From Yersinia aleksiciae (GTDB lineage Bacteria > Pseudomonadota > Gammaproteobacteria > Enterobacterales > Enterobacteriaceae), in assembly GCF_001047675.1 (NCBI RefSeq), contig NZ_CP011975.1, positions 3,574,073-3,638,072 of the forward strand: a stretch of 64,000 nt of DNA, read 5' to 3'. Position numbers and translations under genes: made by a program. The notes beneath the pieces were generated by a model. That model was not told the origin of the DNA and did no database searches. It saw nothing but the letters and a program-made list of their open reading frames with translations. The number at the start of each line of letters is the position of its first letter. The stretch's first letter is position 1. Below, piece after piece: positions 1 through 9,496 of this stretch.

Positions 1-2
1 GT

Positions 3-77
3 AACTTGGCTTCTTCCCGTATGGAATGGTTAAACCCGCAGCGTAGTCTGGGAATCATGACGGTGACTTACCTTTAA
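3..77 (+). CDS. Possible C-terminal end of an upstream gene
   Basis: One frame is open from the left edge to a TAA at 75-77 and encodes about 24 residues. The other two forward frames stop early. A strong hairpin follows at 114-140, as expected after a gene end. The stretch is too short to identify, and it could be chance. Confidence 0.3.
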   Translation, partial: NLASSRMEWLNPQRSLGIMTVTYL

Positions 78-113
78 CATTTTAGGTAATAATATTCCTG
101 GTCGCATATAAGG

Positions 114-140
114 CACGGTTTATCACTTCGATAAACCGTG
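114..140. terminator. Perfect 11-bp hairpin, possible terminator
   Basis: CACGGTTTATC at 114-124 pairs perfectly with GATAAACCGTG at 130-140 across a 5-base loop. No T-run follows on the plus strand, so it may end an upstream transcript weakly or act as a structured site ahead of the regulator gene. Confidence 0.45.
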
Positions 141-254
141 ATAAACCTCATGATGCTGTTTGACCGCATGATATACTGTTCATCATTCAGACACCCTTTT
201 GGTCAGGCCAATTTAGCATATTTATGCTAACGGCGTGATGCAGGAAATAAGGTT

Positions 255-989
255 ATGCGGTTATATCAGGAAGTGGGCAGTCAGCTGCGAGAGGCGATTG
301 TCAGCGGAAAATACAATTTGGGCGATCGTTTACCGCCTGAGCGTGATATCGCTGAAAATTTTAGTGTCAGCCGCAGTGTGGTGCGTGAAGCGCTAATCAT
401 GCTGGAGCTGGAGAAGTTGGTCGAGGTGCGCAAAGGCTCTGGTGTTTACGTGGTTAATGTGCCAGATCTGCTTGCAGAGGGTGAGTCAGCCGACAGTGGT
501 TACGGCCCGTTCGAACTGCTGCAAGCCCGCCAATTGTTGGAAAGTGAAGTGGCAGCATTTGCCGCCATGCAGGCCACCAAGGCCGATATCATCAAAATGC
601 GTCAGGCCATCGAGCAGGAAAAAACCGCTTTGGCCGCCGGGGCGGTAGATGAGAGTGCTGATGAGCTGTTTCATTGTCTGTTAGCCCAATCGACACAAAA
701 TAGCGTGCTCGCTAATATGGTGGCAGAGGCATGGCAAGCGCGCAAAAACAGCGCAATGTGGCAGGGCGCTCACAGTCATACCCTTGATTTCAGCTACCGT
801 TGGCAGTGGCTGGAAGACCATCAAAAAATCCTGCAAGCAGTGTTGCGTCGCGACAGTAAAGCGGCCAAGCAAGCCATGTGGCAACATTTAGAAAATGTAA
901 AACTGAAGTTGTTGGCGCTTTCTGATGCAGACCATCCGGACTTTGATGGTTATCTGTTTGAGTCTGCACCGTATCAGCTTGAAGAATAA
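255..989 (+). CDS. uxuR: GntR/FadR-family hexuronate regulator (UxuR/ExuR type)
   Basis: Predicted repressor of hexuronate catabolism. The 244-residue protein has an N-terminal winged helix-turn-helix (about residues 5-70, with LPPERDIAE and VVREALIMLE) and a C-terminal FCD ligand domain (about 85-215, with GPFELLQARQLLE and AMWQHLENVK). These blocks are shared by E. coli UxuR and ExuR. The ATG at 255 follows an AGGAAATAAGG ribosome site. It converges on uxuB and lies beside uxuA, so UxuR is the natural name, but from sequence alone it could be ExuR. Its probable targets are the dyads in the uxuB-uxuA gap. Confidence 0.8.
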   Translation: MRLYQEVGSQLREAIVSGKYNLGDRLPPERDIAENFSVSRSVVREALIMLELEKLVEVRKGSGVYVVNVPDLLAEGESADSGYGPFELLQARQLLESEVAAFAAMQATKADIIKMRQAIEQEKTALAAGAVDESADELFHCLLAQSTQNSVLANMVAEAWQARKNSAMWQGAHSHTLDFSYRWQWLEDHQKILQAVLRRDSKAAKQAMWQHLENVKLKLLALSDADHPDFDGYLFESAPYQLEE

Positions 990-1010
990 AAGGTAACTGA
1001 CCAATAAAAG

Positions 1011-1043
1011 GTATTGGCTGAATAAACCGATTTCAGCCAATAC
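1011..1043. terminator. Hairpin between convergent uxuR and uxuB
   Basis: GTATTGGCTGAA (1011-1022) and TTCAGCCAATAC (1032-1043) form a perfect 12-bp stem in the 66-bp gap between convergent genes. The flanking T-runs are short on both strands, so it probably works in both directions but not strongly. Confidence 0.6.
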
Positions 1044-1055
1044 ACTTTCGTCAAA

Positions 1056-2528
1056 TTAAGCCTGCTGTGCCAACCGTTTTACACTCTCTTTCGCGCCAAA
1101 TTGTTGCAAGCTGAGATAAGCCTCAGTGACCGCCTGAACAAATTCGGGCTGCTGTGGCAAGGACTCACCAAACAGCGATTTCAGCGACAGTAAGTTTTGT
1201 ACGCGAGCAACCCCATCTTCGCTGGTGGCGACACATTTTTTAAAGCTATCAGCCATTGGGTCACGGATATCAATAGCCTGACCGTTATCATCCACGCCAC
1301 TGACATAACGCATCCAACCGGCAATACCCAACGCCAGGCAACGATAGCTTCCGCCATGCTGTAAATGCCAACGTACGGAATCCAGCATCCGTTGCGGCAA
1401 TTTCTGGCTACCATCCATAGCAATCTGCCAGGTACGGTGCTTTAACGCCGGATTGCAGTAGCGCTCGATCAATTGGTCTGCATAGGCATTAAGGTCAACG
1501 CCAGTGACTCGCAAAGTCGGGGCTTGTTCATCCATCATCAAGCGATGCGCGGTTAAGCGATAGTTATCGTCCGCCATGCAATCATTAATATGCTGATAAC
1601 CTGCCAGATAACCCAGATATGAGAGATAGGAATGGCTGCCATTCAGCATACGCAGTTTCATCTCTTCAAAGGGCAAAACATCATCGACCAACTGCACACC
1701 AGCCACTTGCCAATCAGGGCGGCCCGCCACAAATTTGTCCTCAACCACCCATTGAATGAATGGCTCACAGGCAATACCGCAAGGGTCAGCTACGCTCAAG
1801 GTGTCGGCGATTTCCTGTAATGTTTCAGCCGTGGCCGCGGGAACAATACGGTCGACCATGGTGTTAGGGAAGGTGACGTTCTGGCTGATCCACTGTGCCA
1901 GCTCGGGGTCACGCGCCGTCGCCAGACCCAGCACCGCATTTTTTACCACGTGACCGTTTTCTGGAATGTTATCGCAAGAGAGCACGGTAAATGGCGACAG
2001 ACCACGTAAGCGTCGCAGGCGTAGTGCCTCAACCAAAATACCAGGCGCGGACGTCGGGGCATCAGGTATCTCAAGATCTGCGCGGACAAACGCATTTTGC
2101 AGATCCAGTTGGCCGGTGCCCGGTTCGATGCAGTAACCTTTTTCGGTAATGGTCAGCGAAACGATAGCCACTTGGGGTTCAGCTAATTTTTCCAACACCT
2201 GCATGATACCGTCCAATCGGGCATGCACCGACTCACAGACAGAACCGACAATAATGGCCTGATTCCCTTGCGCGCCTTTTTCCAGAACCGAGAAGAGATG
2301 ATCTTGTTGGCGCAAATTTTGAATCAGTACGTCGCCACCAAACAGGCTGACTTCACAAATGCCCCAGTCACCCCCTTGCTTATTCAGTACCCGATCAGTG
2401 AGAAGTGCCTGATGGGCGCGATGAAATGCGCCAAAACCGATGTGAACAATACGGCTTTTCAGCGCCGTTCTATCATAAGTGGGCCGCTGGACGCTGGCGG
2501 GGAGTGTGCTGTTGGCAATGGTGTTCAT
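1056..2528 (-). CDS. uxuB: Fructuronate reductase (D-mannonate oxidoreductase)
   Basis: NAD-dependent cytoplasmic enzyme interconverting D-fructuronate and D-mannonate in glucuronate breakdown; UxuA acts next. The protein is a mannitol-dehydrogenase-type polyol dehydrogenase: an early SRIVHIGFGAFHRAHQ nucleotide-binding segment, a central CDNIPENG block, and a KLRMLNGSHS block with the catalytic lysine region. I chose the ATG at 2528 (490 residues) because GGAG lies nine bases upstream and the N-terminus then matches E. coli UxuB (about 486). An ATG six codons earlier is possible. It is divergent from uxuA across a 360-bp control region. Confidence 0.93.
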   Translation of the reverse strand: MNTIANSTLPASVQRPTYDRTALKSRIVHIGFGAFHRAHQALLTDRVLNKQGGDWGICEVSLFGGDVLIQNLRQQDHLFSVLEKGAQGNQAIIVGSVCESVHARLDGIMQVLEKLAEPQVAIVSLTITEKGYCIEPGTGQLDLQNAFVRADLEIPDAPTSAPGILVEALRLRRLRGLSPFTVLSCDNIPENGHVVKNAVLGLATARDPELAQWISQNVTFPNTMVDRIVPAATAETLQEIADTLSVADPCGIACEPFIQWVVEDKFVAGRPDWQVAGVQLVDDVLPFEEMKLRMLNGSHSYLSYLGYLAGYQHINDCMADDNYRLTAHRLMMDEQAPTLRVTGVDLNAYADQLIERYCNPALKHRTWQIAMDGSQKLPQRMLDSVRWHLQHGGSYRCLALGIAGWMRYVSGVDDNGQAIDIRDPMADSFKKCVATSEDGVARVQNLLSLKSLFGESLPQQPEFVQAVTEAYLSLQQFGAKESVKRLAQQA

Positions 2529-2716
2529 ACGTGGCTCCAAAATCATTCACCCCAGATGATTACAAGGGCTGACATAAAAGGTGGCAAATAAAAAGTTGTT
2601 AGACCAGTTTTAGTTGGCTATCTGTAGAAAAAAAACCACACCATACCGACCATTTTCTTTTGTTTGTTGCCATGAATATCGGCTTGCAGTGTAAAGCCAT
2701 ATGACAGAAAATAAAA

Positions 2717-2761
2717 TTGGTAAGTCCAATATTGATTATATTCGTGAGTTGGATCAACCAA
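2717..2761. promoter_or_regulatory. Paired candidate UxuR/ExuR operators
   Basis: Two TTGG-N5-CCAA dyads occur at 2717-2729 and 2749-2761, with centres 32 bp apart, about three helical turns. The known UxuR/ExuR site has a TTGG...CCAA core with a 4-base centre, so the 5-base centre here is a deviation. They sit in the divergent uxuB-uxuA spacer, about 130-170 bp upstream of uxuA. Confidence 0.45.
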
Positions 2762-2888
2762 TGAGGTTTTGCTTTTTGACACTCGGCTTGTAAAGAGTAA
2801 GGATAAAGCTGAGTGATACCTCTGGAAATCGGTATAACAACATTTTTAGCACCTGAACAGTTTACGCATACGCAGAAGGGAAAAATAA

Positions 2889-4079
2889 ATGGAACAAACA
2901 TGGCGTTGGTATGGCCCGAATGATCCGGTGTCGTTAGATGATATCCGTCAGGCTGGCGCAACCGGAGTAGTGACTGCATTGCATCATATCCCGAATGGCG
3001 AAGTTTGGCCGGTGAGTGAAATCAAACAACGCCAAGCTGAATTAGCGGCGAAAGGTTTGGTATGGTCGGTGGTAGAGAGTGTGCCGATTCATGAAGAGAT
3101 CAAAACTCACAGCGGTAATTATCAGCAACATATTGAAAAATACCAACAAACGCTGCGTAACCTTGCTGCCTGCGGTATTGATACCGTGTGCTACAACTTT
3201 ATGCCGGTGCTGGACTGGACACGAACGGATCTGGAATATCAATTGCCGGACGGCTCCAAAGCATTGCGTTTTGATCAGATAGCTTTCGCCACCTTCGAAC
3301 TGCATATCCTGAAACGTCCAGGCGCCGCCAATGACTACACGGCTGAAGAGCAGGCGCAAGCGGCAGATTATTTCGATGCCATGTCTGAGGCGGATATCGC
3401 CAAACTGACCGGCAATATTATTGCCGGGCTGCCAGGTGCTGAAGAGGGCTATACGCTGGATCAATTCCGCGCGCGTCTGGCTGAGTATGATGGCATCGAT
3501 AAAGCGCAACTGCGTGAGAACATGGCTTATTTCTTGCGAGCGATTATTCCGGTTGCTGAACAAGTTGGCTTGCGCATGGCGGTACACCCAGATGATCCAC
3601 CGCGTCCAATTCTTGGCCTGCCGCGTATTGTTTCCACCATTGAAGATATGCAGTGGCTGAAAGAGACCGTCGATAGCATTCATAACGGTTTTACTATGTG
3701 TACCGGTTCTTATGGCGTGCGTGCCGATAATGATTTGGTGAAAATGATCGAAACCTTTGGCGATCGCATTCACTTTACCCATTTGCGCTCAACATGCCGC
3801 GAAGGGAATCCAAAAACCTTCCATGAAGGCGGTCATTTGCAAGGTGATGTCGACATGTACTCCGTGGTTAAAGCGATTTTAACCGAAGAGCAACGTCGTC
3901 AAGCGGCGGGAGATATGCGTCCGATCCCGATGCGACCCGACCATGGTCATCAGATGCTGGATGATTTACACAAGAAAACCAATCCAGGTTACTCGGCGAT
4001 TGGTCGCTTAAAAGGGTTGGCTGAAGTGCGGGGCGTGGAGTTGGCGCTTAAGAGAGCATTCTTCCCTGAGCTGAAATAA
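2889..4079 (+). CDS. uxuA: Mannonate dehydratase
   Basis: Dehydrates D-mannonate to 2-keto-3-deoxygluconate, which enters the Entner-Doudoroff route. At 396 residues it matches the family length (E. coli 394). It begins [15 protein letters not shown] and contains the metal-binding TIM-barrel blocks with AVHPDDPP near residue 235, a CTGSYG segment near 275, HFTHLRS near 300 and RPDHGHQM near 350. The ATG at 2889 follows GAAGGG. It is divergent from uxuB and is likely induced together with it through the operators between them. Confidence 0.96.
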   Translation: MEQTWRWYGPNDPVSLDDIRQAGATGVVTALHHIPNGEVWPVSEIKQRQAELAAKGLVWSVVESVPIHEEIKTHSGNYQQHIEKYQQTLRNLAACGIDTVCYNFMPVLDWTRTDLEYQLPDGSKALRFDQIAFATFELHILKRPGAANDYTAEEQAQAADYFDAMSEADIAKLTGNIIAGLPGAEEGYTLDQFRARLAEYDGIDKAQLRENMAYFLRAIIPVAEQVGLRMAVHPDDPPRPILGLPRIVSTIEDMQWLKETVDSIHNGFTMCTGSYGVRADNDLVKMIETFGDRIHFTHLRSTCREGNPKTFHEGGHLQGDVDMYSVVKAILTEEQRRQAAGDMRPIPMRPDHGHQMLDDLHKKTNPGYSAIGRLKGLAEVRGVELALKRAFFPELK

Positions 4080-4083
4080 TATA

Positions 4084-4205
4084 TCCGTCATCTTTCAAGT
4101 TGCAGGTGTGTTGGCTGCGTTCAACAACCGAATCACTGACTGATGTAAGCTCATCGGGATTATTTCGCTTGCCGCCTGCCCGCACCTTGAAATCTATAGG
4201 GTATG
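4084..4205. repeat. ERIC element
   Basis: An intergenic palindrome of about 120 bp with the ERIC core: AATCACTGACTGATGTAAGC followed by TCATCGGGAT. The flanking arms, TTGCAGGTGTGTTGG and the complementary GCCTGCCCGCACC, are imperfect. It lies just past uxuA, between it and the convergent yeiP. ERICs in yersiniae are known to be transcribed and to fold into hairpins. Confidence 0.85.
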
Positions 4206-4283
4206 GTTTGGATATTAAAAAATTAAGGGCCGGTTTTCCGGCTCTTAACATATATAAACCAAAATTTACCCAGATGATGGGTA

Positions 4284-4856
4284 TCAGTCTGCACGCCCCA
4301 TATAGCGACGTTCCGCAATATGAATGCGGATTTTCTCACCTGGGCTGATATATTCAGGCACCTGAATAGATAGGCCGGTGCTCATCACTGCCGGTTTGTT
4401 ACGGGCACTGGCTGATGCACCTTTGATGCTCGGCGCGGTCTCAACAATTTCCATATCAACGGTTTGTGGCAACTCTAACGCCAGCAATTGGCCGTCCATG
4501 GTTAACACCTGCATACCCGGCATACCGCCTTCAGGAATAAACAGCAGCTCATCTTCAATCTGCTCTTTTTTGAAGTTGTATGGCGTGTAATCTTCATCAT
4601 CCATAAAGACGTATTCGTCGCCATCAATGTAAGAGAAATTCACTGAGCGGCGGGTCAGAGTGATGGTATCGAGGATCTCATCACCCTTAAAACGCTCTTC
4701 GACTTTTAAGCCAGTACGCACGTCAGAAAAACGCATTTTATACAGCGTACTCGCGCCACGGGCGCTTGGGCTTTGCACATCAATATCTTTCACCAGCAGT
4801 AATTTGCCGTTGAGGTTGACTGCCATACCACGTTTGATTTCGTTAGCTCTTGCCAT
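4284..4856 (-). CDS. yeiP: Elongation factor P-like protein
   Basis: Paralogue of EF-P with three OB-like domains, thought to act on ribosomes. The sequence is close to E. coli YeiP throughout: [20 protein letters not shown] at the N-terminus, [32 protein letters not shown], and the C-terminal [15 protein letters not shown] use the ATG at 4856 (190 residues), which gives the family N-terminus and length; a start five codons upstream exists. In E. coli it lies in the fru-yeiW-yeiP neighbourhood, as here. The precise role is not settled in the family. Confidence 0.95.
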   Translation of the reverse strand: MARANEIKRGMAVNLNGKLLLVKDIDVQSPSARGASTLYKMRFSDVRTGLKVEERFKGDEILDTITLTRRSVNFSYIDGDEYVFMDDEDYTPYNFKKEQIEDELLFIPEGGMPGMQVLTMDGQLLALELPQTVDMEIVETAPSIKGASASARNKPAVMSTGLSIQVPEYISPGEKIRIHIAERRYMGRAD

Positions 4857-4969
4857 AAAAATAACCGCCAATCAGGATTGAAGATAAGTTGCGACAAGTT
4901 ACTCGTGCGGCGTGATTCAGGCAAGCAGCTAGCGCAAAAAAGAGTAAGATTTTCGTCATAAAATTACCC

Positions 4970-6208
4970 TCACGCATACACCGGCAAAATACCCAATAGC
5001 GCGGCAATATGCGCCACTGCATTCACCACGCCAAACAGGATAATAAAGCCAATCATCACGCGCCCGCCCGGTGCTCGGTAAACGGCTTGTGGGAAGCGTC
5101 GACGGCTGGTGCGTGCCATCAGTGCTGGTACGATAACCGCCCAAATGGTGGCAGCTAAACCGGCGAAGCCAATCGCGTATAAAAAGCCATTTGGGAACAA
5201 CAGAGCACCGATGGTGGGTGGTACAAAAGTGACTAACGCTGATTTGGTACGGCCGTTGCGATCATCAGAAAATTTAAAGAAATCGGCAATGTAGTCGAAC
5301 AAACCAAGGGAGACTCCCAAGAATGAGCTAGCCAGTGCCATATAAGAGAAGGCGTTGAGTAACTGGCTGGTGGTTTGACTGGTAGAAACGCTATCCATCT
5401 GTTTCAGCAAGCTGCCGATATTGCCGCCGTCGGCAATCACTTGTTTGAAGGCATCCCGAGCAATATTGCCCTGAATGGCGTACTGCCACAGCACATAAAT
5501 CACCAACGCGATCAGTGTGCCGAACAGCAGGCTCTGCACCACGGCTTTGCTGTCTTTTTGGTAGTACTTCACCAGCCCCGGCACATTACCGTGGTAGCCA
5601 AAAGAGGTCAGCAAGTAGGGCAGTGCTGCCAGAGCATAAGGCAAATAACGGGCGCTACTGTCGGTTTGATTGAACAAAACAGCGCTGTCCACATGGCCAA
5701 ACATATCACCGACTGACATAACAAAGGTGATAACCATGCCGCCGATCAAGATCGTACTCAGGCGATCCACGGCACGGGTGGATAACCAAACGATAAATGC
5801 CACTAATACCGCAAATATAAGGCCCGCAGTAGTCTGGCCGACCCCTGCCACGTTTTGCAGGGTGTGGGAGATAATAGAGCCCCCCGCAGAGATATAAGCG
5901 TAGGTCAGAATGTAGAGCACAAAGGTGATCGACAACCCATTGATTGAGCTCCAAACCTTACCGAGCAGGTCCTGCACCATGGTGTGAAAGCTGGCCCCTG
6001 TGGGATAATTCAGATTGGCTTCCAGAATCATCAGGCCAGAAATCAGCATACAGGCCCAAGTATAAATCAGCAGCATCACTGAGCCGCTGAACCAGACTCC
6101 CGCTGTCACGATTGGGATTGAGAACATCCCCGCACCCACTGCGGTTCCGGCGACAATCATCGCGCCGCCAAGGACGGAAGGTCGTGACAAAGGTTGGGAT
6201 AATTCCAT
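4970..6208 (-). CDS. mtr: Tryptophan-specific permease Mtr
   Basis: Inner-membrane, proton-coupled high-affinity tryptophan importer of the aromatic amino acid permease (HAAAP) family. The 412 residues give about 11 hydrophobic segments. Family blocks include GGAMIVAGTAVGAGMFSIP near residue 15, SGLMILEANLNY, LYILTYAYISAGGSI, SFGYHGNVPGLVKYY and LFPNGFLYAIGFAGLAATIW. The start follows GGAG. A TrpR-like operator lies about 115 bp upstream and a shortened ERIC sits in the 5' leader. Mtr is favoured over TnaB because of this operator and close similarity to E. coli Mtr. Confidence 0.92.
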   Translation of the reverse strand: MELSQPLSRPSVLGGAMIVAGTAVGAGMFSIPIVTAGVWFSGSVMLLIYTWACMLISGLMILEANLNYPTGASFHTMVQDLLGKVWSSINGLSITFVLYILTYAYISAGGSIISHTLQNVAGVGQTTAGLIFAVLVAFIVWLSTRAVDRLSTILIGGMVITFVMSVGDMFGHVDSAVLFNQTDSSARYLPYALAALPYLLTSFGYHGNVPGLVKYYQKDSKAVVQSLLFGTLIALVIYVLWQYAIQGNIARDAFKQVIADGGNIGSLLKQMDSVSTSQTTSQLLNAFSYMALASSFLGVSLGLFDYIADFFKFSDDRNGRTKSALVTFVPPTIGALLFPNGFLYAIGFAGLAATIWAVIVPALMARTSRRRFPQAVYRAPGGRVMIGFIILFGVVNAVAHIAALLGILPVYA

Positions 6209-6225
6209 CGACTTACAACTCCAAA

Positions 6226-6292
6226 TTCCCTTCGTACTTGAAGTTGCAGGAGATTGGCTTGCTGCCTACCTGCAACTCTAATGACTTTAGGA
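6226..6292. repeat. Truncated ERIC in the mtr leader
   Basis: The two ERIC arms are present (CTTGAAGTTGCAGG and CTGCCTACCTGCAACT) but the central AATCACT...TCATCGGG core is missing, leaving about 67 bp. On the mtr transcript it would form a short hairpin ahead of the ribosome site. Confidence 0.65.
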
Positions 6293-6321
6293 ATAGCGCT
6301 AATTAGGGTTAATAGTTCTTT

Positions 6322-6341
6322 TGTACTAGCTCAATGGTACA
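6322..6341 (-). promoter_or_regulatory. TrpR operator of mtr
   Basis: TGTACTAGCTCAATGGTACA is a good match to the Trp repressor operator (TGTACTAGTT-AACTAGTACA type), with both CTAG/GTACA halves recognisable. Its position upstream of mtr matches the known tryptophan repression of that gene. Confidence 0.75.
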
Positions 6342-6607
6342 AGATGTGATTGAAACTGTAAACAGCTGAATATACTTCTGCTGATTAATTAGCTAGTGAT
6401 TAGTCTGGTTCCTGAGTGTGAATCCTGTCTATATATCGTACAGAATCGAGTCGCTTCGGTTGAAAAAACAGCGGGAAAGGGCGGGGTGTAATAGAGGAAC
6501 CCTAGGCTAGATCGGCTATTAAGTGGTTGTTCAAGGATAGTGCTGGCAGTTCTGTGGGGCGATTGCTATTGTCCGCTCTTCTGCCACCAGCCTACAGGAG
6601 CCTGCTG

Positions 6608-6862
6608 ATGGACTGTCGCTCAGATTGCGGTGCCTGCTGTATTGCTCCTTCTATTTCCAGCCCAATCCCCGGTATGCCGTTTGGCAAACCCGCCAATACC
6701 CGTTGCCTGCATTTAGATGATCAGATGCGTTGCGGTATTTTTCACTCTCCAGCTCGGCCAGCGGTCTGTGCCAGCCTGCAAGCTCAGCGCGAGATGTGTT
6801 TTGATACCCGCGAACAAGCGCTGGTCTATTTGATTAAGTTGGAAGCAGATACTGCGCCTTAA
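6608..6862 (+). CDS. yeiW: YeiW, YkgJ-type cysteine-cluster protein
   Basis: A small protein (84 residues) close to E. coli YeiW. Eight-cysteine-type motif: CRSDCGACC at the start, then CLHLDD, CGIF and ARPAVCASL, as in the UPF0153/YkgJ family of probable metal- or Fe-S-binding proteins of unknown role. I chose the ATG at 6608 because CAGGAG lies just upstream and the N-terminus MDCRSDCG matches the family; the frame is open 27 codons further up. It converges on the TMAO reductase gene. Confidence 0.85.
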   Translation: MDCRSDCGACCIAPSISSPIPGMPFGKPANTRCLHLDDQMRCGIFHSPARPAVCASLQAQREMCFDTREQALVYLIKLEADTAP

Positions 6863-6869
6863 TGAATAA

Positions 6870-6893
6870 GAGGGCGATATCGCTATTGCCCTC
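6870..6893. terminator. Hairpin after yeiW
   Basis: GAGGGCGATA and TATTGCCCTC form a 10-bp stem (one G-T pair) over a TCGC loop, eight bases after the yeiW stop. Confidence 0.6.
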
Positions 6894-6936
6894 AAAAATG
6901 ACGGATAAAGCTGAACCAAGAGGAAACGTACCCTTT

Positions 6937-6986
6937 GGGTTGTAAGCGGCGTAAGCCGCCGGAGTCCCCGTAGGAGCGGTCAACCC
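6937..6986. repeat. Branched structured repeat, copy A
   Basis: A 50-bp stretch closed by GGGTTG and CAACCC, with an inner hairpin GCGGC-GTAA-GCCGC and a second G/C-rich arm. A clearly related sequence lies at 47785-47833. It sits between yeiW and the 3' end of the TMAO reductase gene and may serve as terminator for the latter. I do not know its family name. Confidence 0.5.
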
Positions 6987-7002
6987 TTGATTCACCTAAC
7001 CA

Positions 7003-9483
7003 CTATGCCCCTGCGGGCACACTATGAGCGGTATTTTTCAGCACCGGCCCGGTGTACTTCTCAATCTCAAGCTGCGCCATCTGCCCACAGTTACCCTGCG
7101 CCAGACTGGAAGAGCCGATATCGAAAGTCAGGCAGTTGATATTGCCATTTTTACAGATAGAACCCGGCACTGACGGCTCGGCAGGGTCAAACCATGCACC
7201 CTCACTGATCCGCACTACGCCTGGACGTACATCCTCTGATACCACGGCACCGACCAATATCTGCCCACGATCATTAAATGCTCGCACCAAATCACCATTC
7301 ACAATCTGACGGGCGCTGGCATCTTGTGGGCTGATCAATATCGCCTCGCGATCGGCCACCGCGTATTTTTCACGTAGCGGCGTATTATCTAACTGCGAAT
7401 GCAGCCGATTGATAGGATGTGCGGTATTCAGTGACAGTGGATATCTCTTCGCCTCTACGCCGCGATACCACTCGTGTGGTGGCATCCAGGTCGGGATCCC
7501 CTGACAATCGGCATAATCCATTTTAGCGATAGTATCGGAGTAGATCTCAATCTTACCGGACGGCGTACCAAGCGGATTGAGTAGCGGATTCTCACGATAG
7601 TCAGCAAACCTGACCCACTGCTTATTCGCTTCAGGGATCGGGAAGCGAATATAGTTATTTGACTCCCAGAACATATCAAACGGCGGCAGCGCCACTCGCG
7701 CCGTGCGGGCCTGCGATTTCATGTCGTCATACATCGATTTCAACCACTGGGTTTCATCTTTGCCCTCGGTAAAGGCATCAATCACCCCCAAACGGGTAGC
7801 CATCGCGGCGAAGATATCAAAATCACTGCGAGACTCATGCTGTGGCGGCACGCACTGGTGCATTGGGAAGACATAAAGTTGCGAATAGTCACCCCCCATC
7901 TCCAGATCGTTACGTTCATAACTGGTGGTGGCTGGTAGCACGATATCCGCGTATTTCGCGGTTGCCGTCCAGTAGGGCTCATTCACTACGATAGTTTCCG
8001 GATGCTGCCAGGCTTTCACTAAATTATTGGTGTCCTGATGCTGATGGAAGGTATTGCCGCCAGCTACGTAGACCATTTTGACATCCGGATAGGTCACTTT
8101 GGTGCCATTGAAATCAATGGTTTTCCCTGGATTCGCCAAACACTCGGCAATACGGGCCACCGGAATTGGCGACGGTGAATTCTTCGGCGCGTTACCGGCC
8201 GAGATCCCCGGCAGAATACCGCCTTTAGCAGTCGGGCTGCCGCCAGAGGAGTAGTGATAGCTGAAACCAAAACCACCGCCTGGCAGGCCAATTTGGCCAA
8301 GCATCGCGGCGACGGTCACCAGCAGCCAATGCTGTTGCTCACCATGGTGCTGGCGTTGAATCCCCCAGCCGCCCATGATCATGGTGCGTTGTTTCGCCAT
8401 ATCCCGCGCCAGTTGACGCAGCACATCAGCATCCACGCCACTGATATCTGCCGCCCATTCTGCGCTCTTCGGCTGGCCGTCAGTTTCCCCCAACAGATAC
8501 GCCTGGAATTTGTCAAAACCGATGGTGTAGGTCTTGATAAAGTCGGGATTATGCAGCTTCTCAGTCAGTAAGGTGTGAGCAATACCAATCAGCATGGCGC
8601 TGTCGGTATAGGGGCGCGGGGCGATCCATTGCGCATTGGTAAATTTGGCGCTGTCATTATGCACCGGGTCAATACTGATGACTTTGGTGCCTTTTTTCTT
8701 CAGCGCTTCAAAGCCGGTTTGGCCCACATGGTCGGGGATATTCCAGCTATTTTTCAGAGTGATCATCGGGTTACAGCCCCACAGAATCACCAGTTCACTG
8801 TTATCAACCACATTCGGCCACGCGGTTTGCTGTTCGTAAACCTCCATTGACCCCATTACGTGGGTCATAATCACCTGTGCGGCACCGGTGGAGTAGTCGC
8901 CAGCATAGCCAAGGAAGCCGCCACTCAGATTCATTAAGCGTTGCAGCAAGGTGCGGCTATTGTGCAGCATGCCGACACTTTTCCAGCCATAAGAACCGGC
9001 GTACAGCGCCTGCGGGCCGTGATCTTTCTGTACTCGCACAATCTCATTACACACTAATTCGGTGGCTTTATCCCAACTGACCCGCACCCACTCATCACGA
9101 CCACGGAGTTCGGTATGGCTGCCGGGGCCGCCTTCCAGCCAGCTTTTACGCACCATCGGATATTTGATGCGGTTATCGGCATGCACCTGATAGGGGGCCA
9201 TGGTGATCAGATCATTCGGCCAAGGGTCATCTTTGACCGGCTGAACACCGACCATGCGGCCGTTCTCAACGATGGCTTCAAATGCACCCCAATGCGCGCC
9301 AGTCAGAATCCCTTTCTGTGCCTGACGCAGCGCCAGAAACTGCGGTAAAGCCTGACTGATGGCTTCCGCCAAGGCGGATTTAGGCCACAGGCCGCCAACC
9401 AGGGGTAGGACAGCCAAGGCACTGCTGCCCAGTAAGAAGCGACGGCGGCTCATTTGTAAGGGTTGTGTTTCGTATTTAGTCAT
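7003..9483 (-). CDS. torA: Periplasmic TMAO/biotin-sulfoxide reductase, molybdoenzyme
   Basis: Reduces trimethylamine N-oxide or related N/S-oxides as terminal electron acceptor. The 826-residue protein begins with a twin-arginine signal (SRRRFLLGSSALAVLPLVGG, cleaved near ALA), so it is exported folded. It has the bis-MGD DMSO-reductase fold with GDYSTGAAQ near residue 195 (serine Mo ligand), WGCNPM, SIDPVHND, GGWGIQRQHHGEQQHW and the C-terminal GNCGQMAQLEIEKY. It follows a pentahaem cytochrome gene by 13 bp, as in torCA and torYZ. It could equally be named torZ; no torD chaperone gene is in the window. Confidence 0.88.
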   Translation of the reverse strand: MTKYETQPLQMSRRRFLLGSSALAVLPLVGGLWPKSALAEAISQALPQFLALRQAQKGILTGAHWGAFEAIVENGRMVGVQPVKDDPWPNDLITMAPYQVHADNRIKYPMVRKSWLEGGPGSHTELRGRDEWVRVSWDKATELVCNEIVRVQKDHGPQALYAGSYGWKSVGMLHNSRTLLQRLMNLSGGFLGYAGDYSTGAAQVIMTHVMGSMEVYEQQTAWPNVVDNSELVILWGCNPMITLKNSWNIPDHVGQTGFEALKKKGTKVISIDPVHNDSAKFTNAQWIAPRPYTDSAMLIGIAHTLLTEKLHNPDFIKTYTIGFDKFQAYLLGETDGQPKSAEWAADISGVDADVLRQLARDMAKQRTMIMGGWGIQRQHHGEQQHWLLVTVAAMLGQIGLPGGGFGFSYHYSSGGSPTAKGGILPGISAGNAPKNSPSPIPVARIAECLANPGKTIDFNGTKVTYPDVKMVYVAGGNTFHQHQDTNNLVKAWQHPETIVVNEPYWTATAKYADIVLPATTSYERNDLEMGGDYSQLYVFPMHQCVPPQHESRSDFDIFAAMATRLGVIDAFTEGKDETQWLKSMYDDMKSQARTARVALPPFDMFWESNNYIRFPIPEANKQWVRFADYRENPLLNPLGTPSGKIEIYSDTIAKMDYADCQGIPTWMPPHEWYRGVEAKRYPLSLNTAHPINRLHSQLDNTPLREKYAVADREAILISPQDASARQIVNGDLVRAFNDRGQILVGAVVSEDVRPGVVRISEGAWFDPAEPSVPGSICKNGNINCLTFDIGSSSLAQGNCGQMAQLEIEKYTGPVLKNTAHSVPAGA

Positions 9484-9496
9484 TTTCGCCTCTTAT

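Noticed and set aside
3042..3782. 246-codon open frame antisense to uxuA
   Set aside because: Lies wholly opposite a strongly supported gene, has no recognisable domain, and arises from the codon bias of uxuA.
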